Shown piece after piece: positions 11,178 to 23,308 of a DNA stretch of 23,644 nt. The position numbers and the translations under genes were made by a program. Within the stretch, counting starts at the first letter, position 1, and the number at the start of each line of letters is the position of its first letter. Origin of the DNA: Ectocarpus siliculosus (lineage: Eukaryota; Sar; Phaeophyceae; Ectocarpales; Ectocarpaceae); contig FN649742.1 of NCBI GenBank assembly GCA_000310025.1, positions 4,153,922-4,177,565 on the forward strand, in the 5' to 3' direction. The notes under the pieces were generated by a model. The model had not been told where the DNA came from and made no database searches. It worked only from the letters and a program-made list of their open reading frames with translations.

Positions 11178-12533
11178 CAACCCGCAAGCAGCACATCAAC
11201 GCCTTCACATCGAAAATCACAGCCATGCCTTCACAGCAGCAGGCCAACCCGGGGTGAACAATAGACTAGAGACTAGAGACCTACAGCAGTAAGCCACTAC
11301 GGATGTTGGTCGGAGCTGTAGAACAGTAGCGACATAAGGTCATGGAAGTGTAAGCCTATGGCATATACCATGCGATGGCATTGCTGCTGAATAGCTTGCG
11401 TGCCTGTCCGTGCGCCGCGCCGACTCATTTGTGAGAGGTCATGCCGCATAAGAAGCTAAATCTGGGCGGCTTCAGGCGGAGTGATTCGGCTGTGTTCTGA
11501 CCGAACGCCGGTGACAGATGGTGTGGTTCAGTAGAACGTGTCTGGAGGTGCTGCACTTGGCTACAAGGTACGAGCGGGTACACGCCTCCTCATTCGTGTT
11601 GTAGAGTTGATTGGGAGCACTACCACTGGTGCAATTGTCGTGGGGAGTGCCTGCCTGAACGCTGGCTAATAGCGGTACGCCTACGTCAATTTGTCCGGCG
11701 CTGCTGTTCATGTACGTACGAGAACACAGTACAAGTAGAGCCACCTGCTGTGCATGTTGAACTCTCTTTCGTGTGCTCTGGCTCTCTTGTAACAGAACAA
11801 AGCAGTGTGTGCTTCGCCAGAGAGTAAGATGCTTCAACCGGTAGCTGCGATCGTGTTGCATGCCGCACATAGTAGGCGAGACTCGGTGCCTTCACCAAAG
11901 CGCGGCGTTGTTGTTCTGTGTGTTGCTGGTCGTCTCGCCATTTGTGGAGCGGGGCCTGTCAAGGCAGCAGCTGCGGCTGCGAGGGAGACAGGGTTCGGCA
12001 CCACATTCGGCCAACAAACCTTGGCGCCATGTATCGGCCAAAACAATGCAGACACACTGCAGTCGGTTATTTTCCCCAGCCACCGCCGCCGCTGCCCCCG
12101 CCGTCGGCGTGTGCTGCACAACCGGGGAGGGGGTGCACAAAAGCACCAGGGTTATCGCGAGTGTGTCTCATGCGTGACAGAAGTAGTCTGTGTACATCAC
12201 ACCAAATACCTGGAAGCCAGTGATCTCTTCTTCGACCGAACAACGAAATTAGCTGGTACGACCAGTCCACGACCCCTGTACGCCATTATGCAGCAGCGCC
12301 AGTTCTTTGTCACCACGGGCACGCGGCGGGAGAGACAGCAGAGATCAAGCAAGTTGCGCCCGGCTCAGCAGTTCTGTTCCCGGCGACCATCTCAATCTGG
12401 GGGGCTCCGGCCACATCACTTTCGGATCACACCCCAGGGGGTCTCCGCAGAGCGCAGGGCATACCTCACGCCCACAGGTCCGCACAGGCAAGGCAGACAC
12501 ACGAGTCACCATTCCCTGTCAGCAGCAGTGGCT
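11178..12533. promoter_or_regulatory. Divergent intergenic region between the DUF1479 and methyltransferase genes
   Basis: This 1.36 kb holds no recognisable gene. It must contain the promoters and 5' UTRs of both flanking genes, which are transcribed away from each other. From 11805 the plus strand stays open in the same frame as the methyltransferase start at 12534, with in-frame ATGs earlier in that stretch. The encoded sequence has no recognised domain, and the signal peptide begins directly after 12534, so I treat the upstream part as 5' UTR. I could not identify core promoter elements. Confidence 0.5.
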
Positions 12534-12790
12534 ATGACCATCAACCGCCGGAGCGAGGAGAGAGACAGGGTTCTCTCGCCGAAGATCGCGGCAGTTGCAG
12601 CAGTGGGGGTGGTGGTGGCGACATCGTTGGCACTTCTAGTCCAGCCTGGCCAGGCCTTTCACACAAACATGTTGGCCAGCGGTGCTCTGCGCCGTGCATC
12701 TATTGCAGCCGTCCGCCGAGCACCAGCAGCAGCAGCAGCGCTGCCACGACGCCTCGCAACCAATCGCTGCGGCCCTGGGCTCTCCATGGC
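12534..12790 (+). other. Bipartite plastid-type presequence of the methyltransferase
   Basis: The first residues are basic (MTINRRSEERDR). They are followed by about 20 hydrophobic residues (KIAAVAAVGVVVATSLALLV) and then QPGQAFHTN. A signal peptide with Phe at the cleavage site is the hallmark (ASAFAP-type motif) for import into secondary plastids surrounded by ER membrane. The next 40 or so residues are rich in Arg, Ala and Ser without acidic residues, as in transit peptides; acidic residues reappear at AWEDDD. Confidence 0.75.
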
Positions 12791-15345
12791 CTGGGAAGAT
12801 GATGATCGTGTGCGACGGCGAGGCAGGCAGGTTGACCGCGGGTTTAGCAGCGGCGGCGTGGTTGACAAGAGCTTCAACAACGGCGACAGCACCGACAGCT
12901 ATGGCGGTGAGGGCGGTAGCGGCGGTAGATTAGGGGGAGGGTGGGCAGATTCTGACGGCGGTGGCGGCGGCCGCAGCAGTCGGCAACAAAATTCTTCGGA
13001 CGGGCGAGGAAGAGGAGGAGGTGGCAACTACAGAAGTGGGGGAGGTAGCCGCGGAGGCAACGGGCGATACGAGCAACGAGGCCGCGGGCGGGGACGAGGT
13101 TGGGACCAGGCAGCCGACAGCAGTAGCAGAGGGGACGGTGCAAGGGGTGGGCGTGGCGGCTACGATCGGGATTTCGGTGGGCGGGAGAGCGGGGGCCGTA
13201 GTAGCTCCAGCTGGGACGACAACAGAAGTAGAGGCCGGGGGCGGGGGGGGCAGGGACGCGGTCGCGGCCGCTCCTCGCACGGCGGTAGGGAAGGCGGCGG
13301 CCGCTCTTACGGTGGGAGAGAGAGCTCATTCCGGGGGCGGCAAAACGATGCAGGTGGTAGGGATCGCGCGGACGACAGGCCGTCTCGAGCGTGGACTCCT
13401 TCCTCAGGAGGCGGCGGAGGTGATGAGATGGAGTGGGGGGGGGGTGGGNNNNNNNNNNNNNNNNNNNNNNNNNNNNNNNNNNNNNNNNNNNNNNNNNNNN
13501 NNNNNNNNNNNNNNNNNNNNNNNNNNNNNNNNNNNNNNNNNNNNNNNNCCGTCGCGGTCTGCTCCTGCATCGGACTGGATGAGGGGAGAGCTATGTGAGA
13601 GGGGCCCGTTTTGGTTGTAGTGGGGGGGGGGCGTGTGTTGTGTCTCTGTGATACCGTAGTGCTTGAAGTTCCCGCAATCCCGTGCTGTTGTGTATTCGAC
13701 CTATTTAGTGCTTTACGAATGGAAGCACATAGGAAAGCAGCAGGAGTCCCCGTGTGCACAAGAAGATCGCCGCAAGCGGCCAGTTGCGTTCCTGCGTGGC
13801 GAAATCTTCTTGACCATATTGAGCAGCTGTGTTCGAATACTCGAACCAGGTTTGTACACCGTGACGGTGCAGCACACGCGTGGTTCATTTATGGCACTCG
13901 TCTGATTTTTGTGTCGTTGAATCTGCTTCACGTTCGCTGCCACTCCCAACAAAATCGTCCATCAGCCACCTACCAAGCGGAGCTTTCCCCCACCCACAAC
14001 GCGGACGAGGACACGAACTTCGACATGGTGTATGGCATCGCCCCTGTGCTCAACGTGCTGAGGAACAATCGGCGCGAGAAGCTCGGACTGTACTGCCAGG
14101 ATGGATTGGCGCCGGCGAACAAGAAGGACCGCGCCGCGGCGAACCGGATCTACGACATCGCCAGAGAGACCGACGTTCCGTGAGTCAGCGAGGCGCACAC
14201 ATTTTAGCGAACTACACATATCGTCAGTTAGTTGTGTAGGGCGGCTAGAGCAGAGCCTGCTTTTGACGGCGTGCGCATATTGTACTGAAGCGCAAGAGGC
14301 GGGGTGACAGATCTGCCAAAAACATGATTCTGCCGCCCTCAACGCGCATGTTTGCACCACTTCCGCGACAGGCTACAGTACAGACGTTTTGGACGTGGAC
14401 TGTTATGGACCGAAAACACAACACTTGTAAATCTGCTGCTATAGTCCAGTGCTGCTCAGGTTCGTCCTCCTCACAGCATTGTTTCATGTCGTTTTTCACG
14501 TGGAATCTCTTTGCTCTTCTACTCCGACCGGCGTCCGCAGGATGACCACGACCGACAAGGGCTACCTCAACACGCTCTGCGGGAACCGCCCCCACCAGGG
14601 CTTCATCCTCAAGGCGCGCCCTCTCAAGTTCGAGCCCATCCTCTTCCTGCCGCGCGTCGAAGACGTCGAAGCCGACCCCTCGGTCGAAGCAACAGCAACA
14701 GAGGCAGACGCCGAGACATCGCCAGAACACGACGACGATGACGACGGACAAGAAGAGGACCGTAGTGCTGCTGCCGCACCCAAGAAGCCCCCGGCGCCCT
14801 TGGCAGCGGCCGCCACCGGGCAGGTCTGGCTGGCGCTGGACGAGGTCACGGACCCCCAGAACTTCGGCGCGCTCCTCCGCTCCGCCCACTTCTTCGGGGC
14901 CTCGGGGGTCGTCGCGTGCGCCAAGAACTCGGCCGCCCTCACGGCAACCGTGAGCAAGTCCAGCGCGGGCGCCGTGGAGGTCATGCGCGTCCACTCGACC
15001 GCCAACATGATGCGGTTCCTGAAGCGGAGCCGGGAGAACGGGTGGAGGGTCGTGGGCACCTCGGTCAGCGAGAGGTCGGGGCCGCTCCACGAGCTCCCAG
15101 CGGGCCCGGGGGCCCCGCCGACTATCGTAGTGCTCGGGAACGAGGGGTACGGCGTGCGCACCAACGTCCTGAGGGAGTGCGAGTTCTTGGTGGAGGTCGC
15201 GGGGGACGGCGGGGGCGCGCTGGCCGAGGGGGCGACGCCTTCGACGGTTGACTCGCTCAACGTTAGCGTCACCGGGGGGGTTGTTCTGTTCCATTTGCTC
15301 GCCGGCGCGAAACACGCCGCGGCATACGCAGCTTCTTCGGAGTGA
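12534..15345 (+). CDS. MRM1: RlmB/MRM1-type SPOUT rRNA 2'-O-ribose methyltransferase, probably plastid-targeted, with RGG-rich region
   Basis: Exon 1 runs from 12534 through a 100-N gap (13449-13548) to about 13594. Exon 2 is 13966-14179 and exon 3 is 14541-15345 (TGA). Phases match at both introns (donors ATGTGAGA and CCGTGAGT; acceptors ATCAG and CGCAG). The N-terminus has a hydrophobic signal segment ending LVQPGQAFHTN. Phe after the likely cleavage site, followed by an Arg/Ala/Ser-rich stretch, is typical of heterokont plastid presequences. An Arg/Gly-rich low-complexity region follows. Exon 2 carries the substrate-binding domain (MVYGIAPVLNVLR) and exon 3 the linker GNRPHQGFIL. The SPOUT domain shows motif 1 DPQNFGALLRSA, motif 2 VVLGNEGYGVR and motif 3 SLNVSVTGGVVLF, which form the trefoil knot that binds S-adenosylmethionine. 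Family members methylate a ribose in the peptidyl-transferase loop of large-subunit rRNA (Gm2251 in bacteria, its equivalent in mitochondria). The catalytic domain is clear; plastid location is inferred, and the gap hides part of exon 1. Confidence 0.92.
12790..13448 (+). repeat. Arg/Gly-rich (RGG/RG) low-complexity coding region
   Basis: After AWEDDDR the exon encodes about 215 residues dominated by Gly, Arg, Ser and Asp, with many RGG, RGRG and GGRS units (for example RGRGRGRGWDQ, GGRGGYDRDFGG, GRGRGGQGRGRGRSS). RGG regions commonly bind RNA, are targets of arginine methylation and favour condensate formation. No regular repeat period is evident. The tract runs into a G-rich homopolymer at the gap edge, which probably caused the assembly break. 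RlmB and MRM1 proteins known to me do not normally carry such a region. Confidence 0.85.
13449..13548. other. Assembly gap (100 N)
   Basis: Exactly 100 N, the usual placeholder for a gap of unknown size, interrupts exon 1 of the methyltransferase. The left edge is a run of G. Exon 1 before the gap is an exact multiple of three, and the frame that reads PSRSAPASDW to the right is consistent with a donor at 13594 in phase with exon 2. The true missing length should therefore be a multiple of three if this model is right. Confidence 0.95.
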
Positions 15346-15819
15346 TTCGCGTGTGCGATTCTTGAATGAAGTAAAGCGGCTCGGATGTGATAATGTTTTT
15401 GCACAAAGTCAAGGGGATATTTTGGTTGTGATCATGATTTTTTTTTAGTGTTGCGTGCTGCTGCTGCTGCGGCTGCTACGGCTGCAGCGGGAGAACATGG
15501 CGGACGCAGCTTGCACTTCATGTGCGTGATGTTCCGTGTAAGCAAACGGCGCCAAAATCCCGCTAGACACATGAACAGTAGTGAAAACGAAATTGTCTGT
15601 GCAAATCCAAATCGTCGCCACTCAGGCATACGGAAACAAAGACTCCGAAAAATGTGAAACGTATTCGACAAAACACGCGCTCGACGCCGTAATCAAATCA
15701 AACGTGCGGAAGGACAGTCTATGCAAGCCGGTATGATATTTTCCACCGACGCATAACCCAGTGCACTCCAAACTCTTTGAATCACAGCGGGCGGCGCGCA
15801 GTTTTTTGTTCAAGGGAGG
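15346..15819. other. Convergent 3' region between the methyltransferase and ATG12 genes
   Basis: No gene is seen here. The plus strand is T/G-rich after the methyltransferase stop, with a T9 run at about 15438-15446 and CTG triplets at about 15460-15485. It changes to A/C-rich from about 15550, as expected for the 3' UTR of ATG12 on the minus strand. The two stop codons are 474 bp apart, so the transcripts may overlap at their 3' ends. Confidence 0.6.
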
Positions 15820-17504
15820 CTACACCCACGCTTCCGTGATGCTGTAGTTCATCAGCAGCTCCTTGTTCACGTTGAAACACTGGTGTGATCGGGGCACGGA
15901 ACGAGTACGGGGAGGGGGAAGGGAAAGATCATTGCTGCGTCAGGACACAGACGAGAAACCACAACATTGTTGCCTGTGCCACCCTAACAAAAAATCAACT
16001 CCGTTTGAGCTACAAGCGAGCTGTACCGTGGCTCGAGGTGTCAATTTGCAAGCACCACGGCTACTACCATGGAACGCAAAGGATCCATCTAGAAACAAAT
16101 TTGATCGCGAGAAACGTCTGCGAAGGGTGCTCACCTTGTATAGGTCGGAAAGGCTCTGGTCCGGGCTAGGCTCGAAAGCGCTGTTGCAGTACAGGAACTG
16201 ACGCAAGTTGATCGTGACAGGATGGAGGGGAGGGCAACAAGACCGTCTCAATAGCGGTCAACACAAGCATAATGGATCTCGGCTATTGATGTACCTCGCA
16301 CACCTACGATCCAACTACACCGCCCGCGCCTCAACAACCTAAACGACGGTGTTGTAAGCGTTTGCGTCATTTAAGGTTTACGATGTAAAAGCACGCGCCG
16401 TTGCCACCACATTCCAGAGCAGCTCTTATGCAGCAAAGTCTGCGCAACCACCGCTTGTTGTTGCCCAACGTTATGATTCACACGTGCTCCAGAAGCGCTC
16501 TTCGCTATCTTCAAGGCAGTATCCCCAGCGCTCCTGGCGGGTCTCCGGAAGAGGGCTACGCCTTTGTTGTCAACCACGCTCACCAGGGGAGTTGTATCCG
16601 AGATTTGGAGCATGCTTCGGAGAGACGCTTCCAGCTAAGCACGGTGGTATCGTCGTTCGTAGATGCCGAAAGGTGGAGGACCAGAAACAGCGGAACCGAT
16701 AGGGCACGAGACACAACGAGAGGGAAGAAAGAGTAAGTGAACTCGAAAGATAGTCACCATTCATGACTGATGTCAGACATTACTAGACACTTCTATTCGC
16801 TGAACGGAAAGTGAGGTATGATGCGTCCAGTTTGTTTCTTGGGGGCCTCTCTCGCACTTTAGAGTTCCAAAACAAGGTCTTCTGCTGTGCACAGATCACT
16901 TTGCCGCCCGAAGTAGAACACGATGCACGCCCGAAAACGCTTTACACCGTACCTGGAAGCTAGCACACGTCCACGTCTTACACATCTGACGAGCTACAGC
17001 AAATGTTCGTGCTCCATCGTTCTACGCACAAAGAGGAGGCCGCCATGTCTTCGAGGGCCAAGAGGTAGTTGGTCGTCTTCCATTACGCCTCTCACCTCCG
17101 AACAGTTCCAAGCGGAATTCACCTGGAACTTGCTCTTCCTGAGGATGGGGGCGTTTGCGATCGGCTTGAAGTGCACCTTGACTGCGCGAGATAGGCAAGC
17201 ACCCACCCGACGGGGGGGAGGCGAAACACCAAACGCGGGAAAGGAAATTCGACATTCAAAAGCAATACGCTCCACGGCCGTGACGCCTACACATAAGCAG
17301 GCGAAGGCAGGGCAGCAACAGACCCAAGGCAAGTTGCTGCTGGTCCATCGGGGTGCGGCTTGCAGCGACTGCGTGGACTGCACTTACAAAAAACAGCGCA
17401 CAACACAGGGCAGGACACGCTCCAGAGGGTTTCGTACCTTTCTCAGGCGTTGCCGGCGGGGGGATTCGACTCGTTTCCCCTCGTTCAGGGACAGATACAT
17501 CCAT
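15820..17504 (-). CDS. ATG12: Autophagy-related ubiquitin-like protein ATG12
   Basis: Five exons on the minus strand: 17504-17438, 17181-17096, 16634-16584, 16197-16135 and 15879-15820. Total 327 nt, 108 residues plus TAG, with all phases matching and GT-AG borders. Residues 1-22 are a short variable N-terminus ending TPEK. The ubiquitin-like fold follows: VKVHFKPIANAPILRKSKFQV (23-43, first beta hairpin), the helix LEASLRSMLQIS (52-63), FLYCNSAFEPSPDQ (69-82, the ATG12 hallmark) and LSDLYKCFNVNKELLMNYS (84-102). ATG12 is normally attached through its C-terminal Gly to ATG5 by ATG7 (E1) and ATG10 (E2). The conjugate, with ATG16, promotes ATG8 lipidation on the growing autophagosome. Oddly, the protein ends TEAWV rather than the usual AWG, so the conjugating Gly is missing in this model. 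A short extra terminal exon cannot be excluded, because the final TGG is followed by GTGTAG. The start lies 62 bp downstream of the TEN1 stop. Confidence 0.92.
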
Positions 17505-17566
17505 GATTCCAATCGAAAGTCGTTCTGCCGCTGTCGTTGTCGCTGCCCCCGCTGTTAATCCTCTAG
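17505..17566 (-). promoter_or_regulatory. 62-bp spacer between TEN1 stop and ATG12 start
   Basis: Both genes are on the minus strand. The TEN1 stop codon ends at 17567 and the ATG12 ATG begins at 17504. The ATG12 promoter and 5' UTR must therefore overlap the last exon or last intron of TEN1, unless the two are made as one transcript. No polyadenylation signal or core promoter element could be recognised in so short a space. Confidence 0.6.
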
Positions 17567-19898
<2,332 letters not shown>

Positions 19899-20233
19899 CT
19901 AGAAGAGTGCGAGCGAAGAAGAGGTGTATTCAGGCACACGATGTAATAATGCCTCTTCGCATTTTTGCACGAAAAAGAATGATCATATGATCATCAGGTA
20001 CCCCAGCCCCCCCCCAGGGACTGTCAGCTCTGTCCCTGTTACGCTTGAGGGAGCAGACCTCCGCAGGACCAGGGTACAGCAGCAGAAGTCAGAAAAGGCG
20101 CGCTCCCACGCACGCGTTGATACCGCCTGGATTCCGGGCTTCGTAGCAGGGGGTCTCGTTGCGCTTCTGTTTCAGCGCTGGCTGGCAGCGCGAAACGACC
20201 AAAGCCTGCGGTGATCGGGCAGGAGCAGCGAAC
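19899..20233. promoter_or_regulatory. Short divergent region shared by TEN1 and aldolase
   Basis: Only 335 bp separate the TEN1 start (19898, minus) from the aldolase start (20234, plus), so the two promoters probably overlap. No TATA box or other core element stands out. A TTCTGTTTCAG sequence ending at 20175 resembles a splice acceptor, and the aldolase frame is open from there, so part of this region could be an intron after an unseen upstream aldolase exon. Confidence 0.45.
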
Positions 20234-23200
20234 ATGCTCGTCGAGTTTGGTGAAGATGGCGCTCTTCCCCCGTTGAGCGAGGAGCAGAAGGATGCCTTGG
20301 CCTCGACGGCGCAAGCGTTGGCGACGCGTGGGAAGGGTATCCTGGCTGCAGATGAGTCTACTCCCACGGTGCGAAAGCTTCCGGGTGTTGGGTGTATTTT
20401 CAAAAGAACGCAGTTCATACATTGCATGGTCTTGATTATTGTTGTACAAGCCGCGGGCGGGTCAGGTACGCACGCGTTTTTCTTTTTTTTTTAACAGCCG
20501 TACTGCGGAGGCCACCGTGGTCATGAGGATCGAAGTCTCCTTGCCGTGAGACTTACACATGGGGCAGACTATCGATGGTCTGCCCCGATTGCCCCATGTG
20601 TAAGTCTCACGGATAGTCTAGACTTCGATCCTCATGACCGGGGTGGCCTCGTTTGTAAATGGGCGTGTGTCCCTCTGCTGAGGCATATCATGCGCGAAAG
20701 CCTGCTGAAGAGAAAAGGATAAAGAATGTGCGATGCGCACACGAAAAGTAGACAAAATAAACTTGTTTGAGGTACGGAGGAGTCGCGGACCGTCGCGGGG
20801 TGGAGTTCGGTCCCATGGTCTTCTGGTGGGTAGCGCCACGTATGTATGCTCACGGACAGCCTCATTACGTACCTACAGCCTCGTTAGATTGTACTTCTAC
20901 AACCTGAAGGGTCTTCGGACTTTTTACGGCATGTCTTGTCTTGAAGGGATTCGGGGAGTTTGGTGGGAGCATGCTTAAGACGTGCAATGAAAAAGGATTG
21001 AGGTAAACCGGGATTCCGCTGTGCGTGGGCTCCTGCTGCAAGTATGAGCGGGGTAAAACTAAATGTAGGGCGGACATGCCTGGATTTCGCTACCGCGGCT
21101 GATGCCTCCGCAGTCGCTACTAGGCAGGAAGAGGCCTTGTCCGTTGAGTGCTCCTTCTGAACCCAAACGTTTTGCAAGTCAAAATCATCGAGGTGTTTAC
21201 ACCAAAACACCTCTTGCATCAATGTGGTTGAACGTGGACGCCTCTATTCCAGATCCGAGCAGTTATGACTGAAAACGCGCGAAGAGTAATCATTGAGATT
21301 TCTAGCCCCCCCTCCCCACAAACCACGCCTTTTGTTCTCCATCCCCCAAACAAGATCGGCAAACGCTTGGAAGCCGCGGGCTTAACCAACGATGCGGAGA
21401 CTCGCCGCCGCTACCGCGAGGTCCTACTCGCCCACCCGCAAATCGGGGAGTGGCTGGCTGGAGCCATCCTGTTCGAGGAGACCCTTGGCCAGGCTAACTC
21501 GGACGGCGTCGCCTTCCCGCAGGTGTTTGGTGCTACACGCGGACAAAGGAACCGAATTGGCGCTCGGCAAGAACGAGTGCGACCAGCGCGCTCGGCCTCT
21601 CTTCAAAGCTGCTGTTGTAGGGATTTCTCTTCTTTGTCTTAGGGCCCACGTTGCATCTGTCTCTGTTGGGTTTCGACCCCCGTTGATTGGCGCTAGCGCC
21701 CAGGTGCATGTATGATCACATTTTGCGAAGCTCTCGCATGCTCCGAGTCTAGGTGCTCCCCATATGGTGGCTGATGGAGTATCACTCGCCATCAGAGGCT
21801 CGCCGAACTAACTTTACTCATTTCTCATTTCACATGCCGAACATTAACAGCACGCGAAACTTCTGCACGACTTGCATCTTGTACAAAGGTATGGCGGGCA
21901 ATGATATGCGGGATCATGCCATGTGCTACGTATCAACCACGCAGGTGCTCAAGGACAAAGGGGTGCTGACAGGTGTCAAGACGGACAAGGGCCTCGCCCC
22001 GATCCCCGGGAGCCCTAGGGAGACCACCACGCGCGGCATGGACACGCTGCTGGCGAGATCCAAGGGCTACTACCAACAGGGCGCGCGGTTTGCCAAGTGG
22101 TAGGAGAGGGCTTTGTCTGGCGTTTCGCAGGAACACCGTGGGGTTTTAGCGGGGTTACGTGTCGTTGTGCTCATGCAATTTGTTTCTCGCCCTGTCGCTC
22201 ACGTTTCTCTATGAATTGGTTGTATCTTCAACGCGAAGAACAGCACCTGGGCGGAAAGCAGTAAGGTGCCATGTCGAAGAGCGAGTTCCACTTCCCTCCG
22301 GCCATACAGGTTGCGCGAAGATAAATGAAAACCCTCTTTTGAGGACACATGCCGGCCCCTGACCTTGGGCTGTGTCAAAAATGATTTTACGTGCAACGTA
22401 TTTTACCGTGAAGAACAACTACTGAAGCATGCCCACCCTACCAGTGACCCCCTATACATCGGCCCTATCCGCACAAATGCTCAGGCGAGCCACGATCCGA
22501 ATCGACGCCGAGGCGGGGCTACCCACGCGCGGTGCTATCCACGCAAACGCAGTCGGCCTGGCTCGGTACGCCGCCCTTTCTCAGGCCGCTGGCCTGACCC
22601 CCATCGTCGAGCCGGAGATTTTGATAGAGGGGACCCATAGCCCAGAGCTATTCGCGGAGGTGCGTGTGATACGTAAAGGGTAAGAAATGAAAGGATGAGA
22701 AAATAGTGTGAACGTCGAGATTTTTTGGCTAGCTTCGTTTTGGGGATCATTCAAGTGTAACGGCAGGATTACAGAGAGAGATAGGCGAAGACAGAGACAG
22801 AAAGACAGGCAGACAGACAGAGACATACAATGATAGAGGCAGAGAGAGAAAAACACAGAGAAGGGAGGCAAGTGAGGGAGTGAAAGAGGGAAGCGGAGAA
22901 AACATCCCTTCCGATTGGACGCCTGTTTGAGTCGGTGCGTAACGTCAGAGCCAATTTTGTTGGGTTTGGTTCCGTTGGGTGGGGACTATCCGTACGTGGT
23001 AGTGCCGGAGCCGACTGCCGCCAAAATCGCTCGAGCATGCAGCATGTTTTTTGCACGACAGCTGATTGTGCCTCTGTTGCTCCCCCCGCCTCTCTCCTCT
23101 TTCCGGCTGTTGACGCTCGCGGACGACCTGCTGCAGGTTAGCGAACGGGTGCTGGGTGCCGTGTACGGGGCTTTGTCGGAGGCGGGCGTTTTCCTCGAAG

Positions 23201-23256
23201 GGACGCTTCTTAAGCCTCAGATGATCATGGCCGGGGTTGATGCTCCCGAGAAGAAG
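20234..23256 (+). CDS. Class I fructose-bisphosphate aldolase (3' end outside the window)
   Basis: Five exons are visible: 20234-20368, 21355-21522, 21945-22099, 22485-22659 and 23137-23256. They give 251 residues in one frame with GT-AG borders and matching phases. The enzyme cleaves fructose 1,6-bisphosphate to glyceraldehyde 3-phosphate and dihydroxyacetone phosphate, and runs in reverse in gluconeogenesis and the Calvin cycle. Class I active-site residues are all present: KGILAADEST with Asp40, GVKTDKG with Lys113, ARFAKWR with Lys152, IVEPEIL with Glu195 and Glu197, and the Schiff-base Lys237 in LEGTLLKPQM. Other family blocks are IGKRL, GAILFEETLGQ and ETTTRGMD. The visible part corresponds to about two thirds of the usual 360 residues. 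The missing remainder includes the GGQSEEEA block and the C-terminal tail. No plastid presequence is visible from the chosen ATG, so a cytosolic enzyme is likelier. The frame is open upstream to a possible acceptor at 20175, so an extra 5' exon is possible. Confidence 0.96.
20508..20650. repeat. 143-bp near-perfect inverted repeat in aldolase intron 1
   Basis: Outer arms 20508-20538 and 20620-20650 are complementary with 2 mismatches in 31. Inner arms 20544-20566 and 20590-20612 are a perfect 23-nt inverted repeat. The 23-nt centre allows a second fold: GGGGCAGAC (20561-20569) pairs perfectly with GTCTGCCCC (20578-20586). The ends are GAGGCCACC and GGTGGCCTC. No clear target-site duplication flanks it. 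It could be a MITE-type element, a hairpin RNA or microRNA precursor, or a cruciform-forming sequence. Confidence 0.9.
22771..22895. repeat. GA/AGAC purine-rich low-complexity tract in aldolase intron 4
   Basis: Irregular AGAGAG, AGACAG and AGGCAG units fill the stretch between exons 4 and 5. It resembles the AGAC end of the TEN1 intron microsatellite. There is no coding content. Confidence 0.8.
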
Positions 23257-23265
23257 GTGTGGGCT

Positions 23266-23267
<2 letters not shown>

Positions 23268-23308
<41 letters not shown>
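23268..23308. repeat. GCT/CTG microsatellite after aldolase exon 5
   Basis: About 13 uninterrupted GCT units start 11 nt after the GT donor of aldolase exon 5, inside the intron that runs to the end of the window. Confidence 0.95.

Noticed and set aside
12961-13620. 219-codon Ala/Glu/Gly-rich frame overlapping the RGG region
   Set aside because: It is the shifted reading of the GC-rich RGG-coding sequence and does not connect to the methyltransferase exons through the signal-peptide frame.
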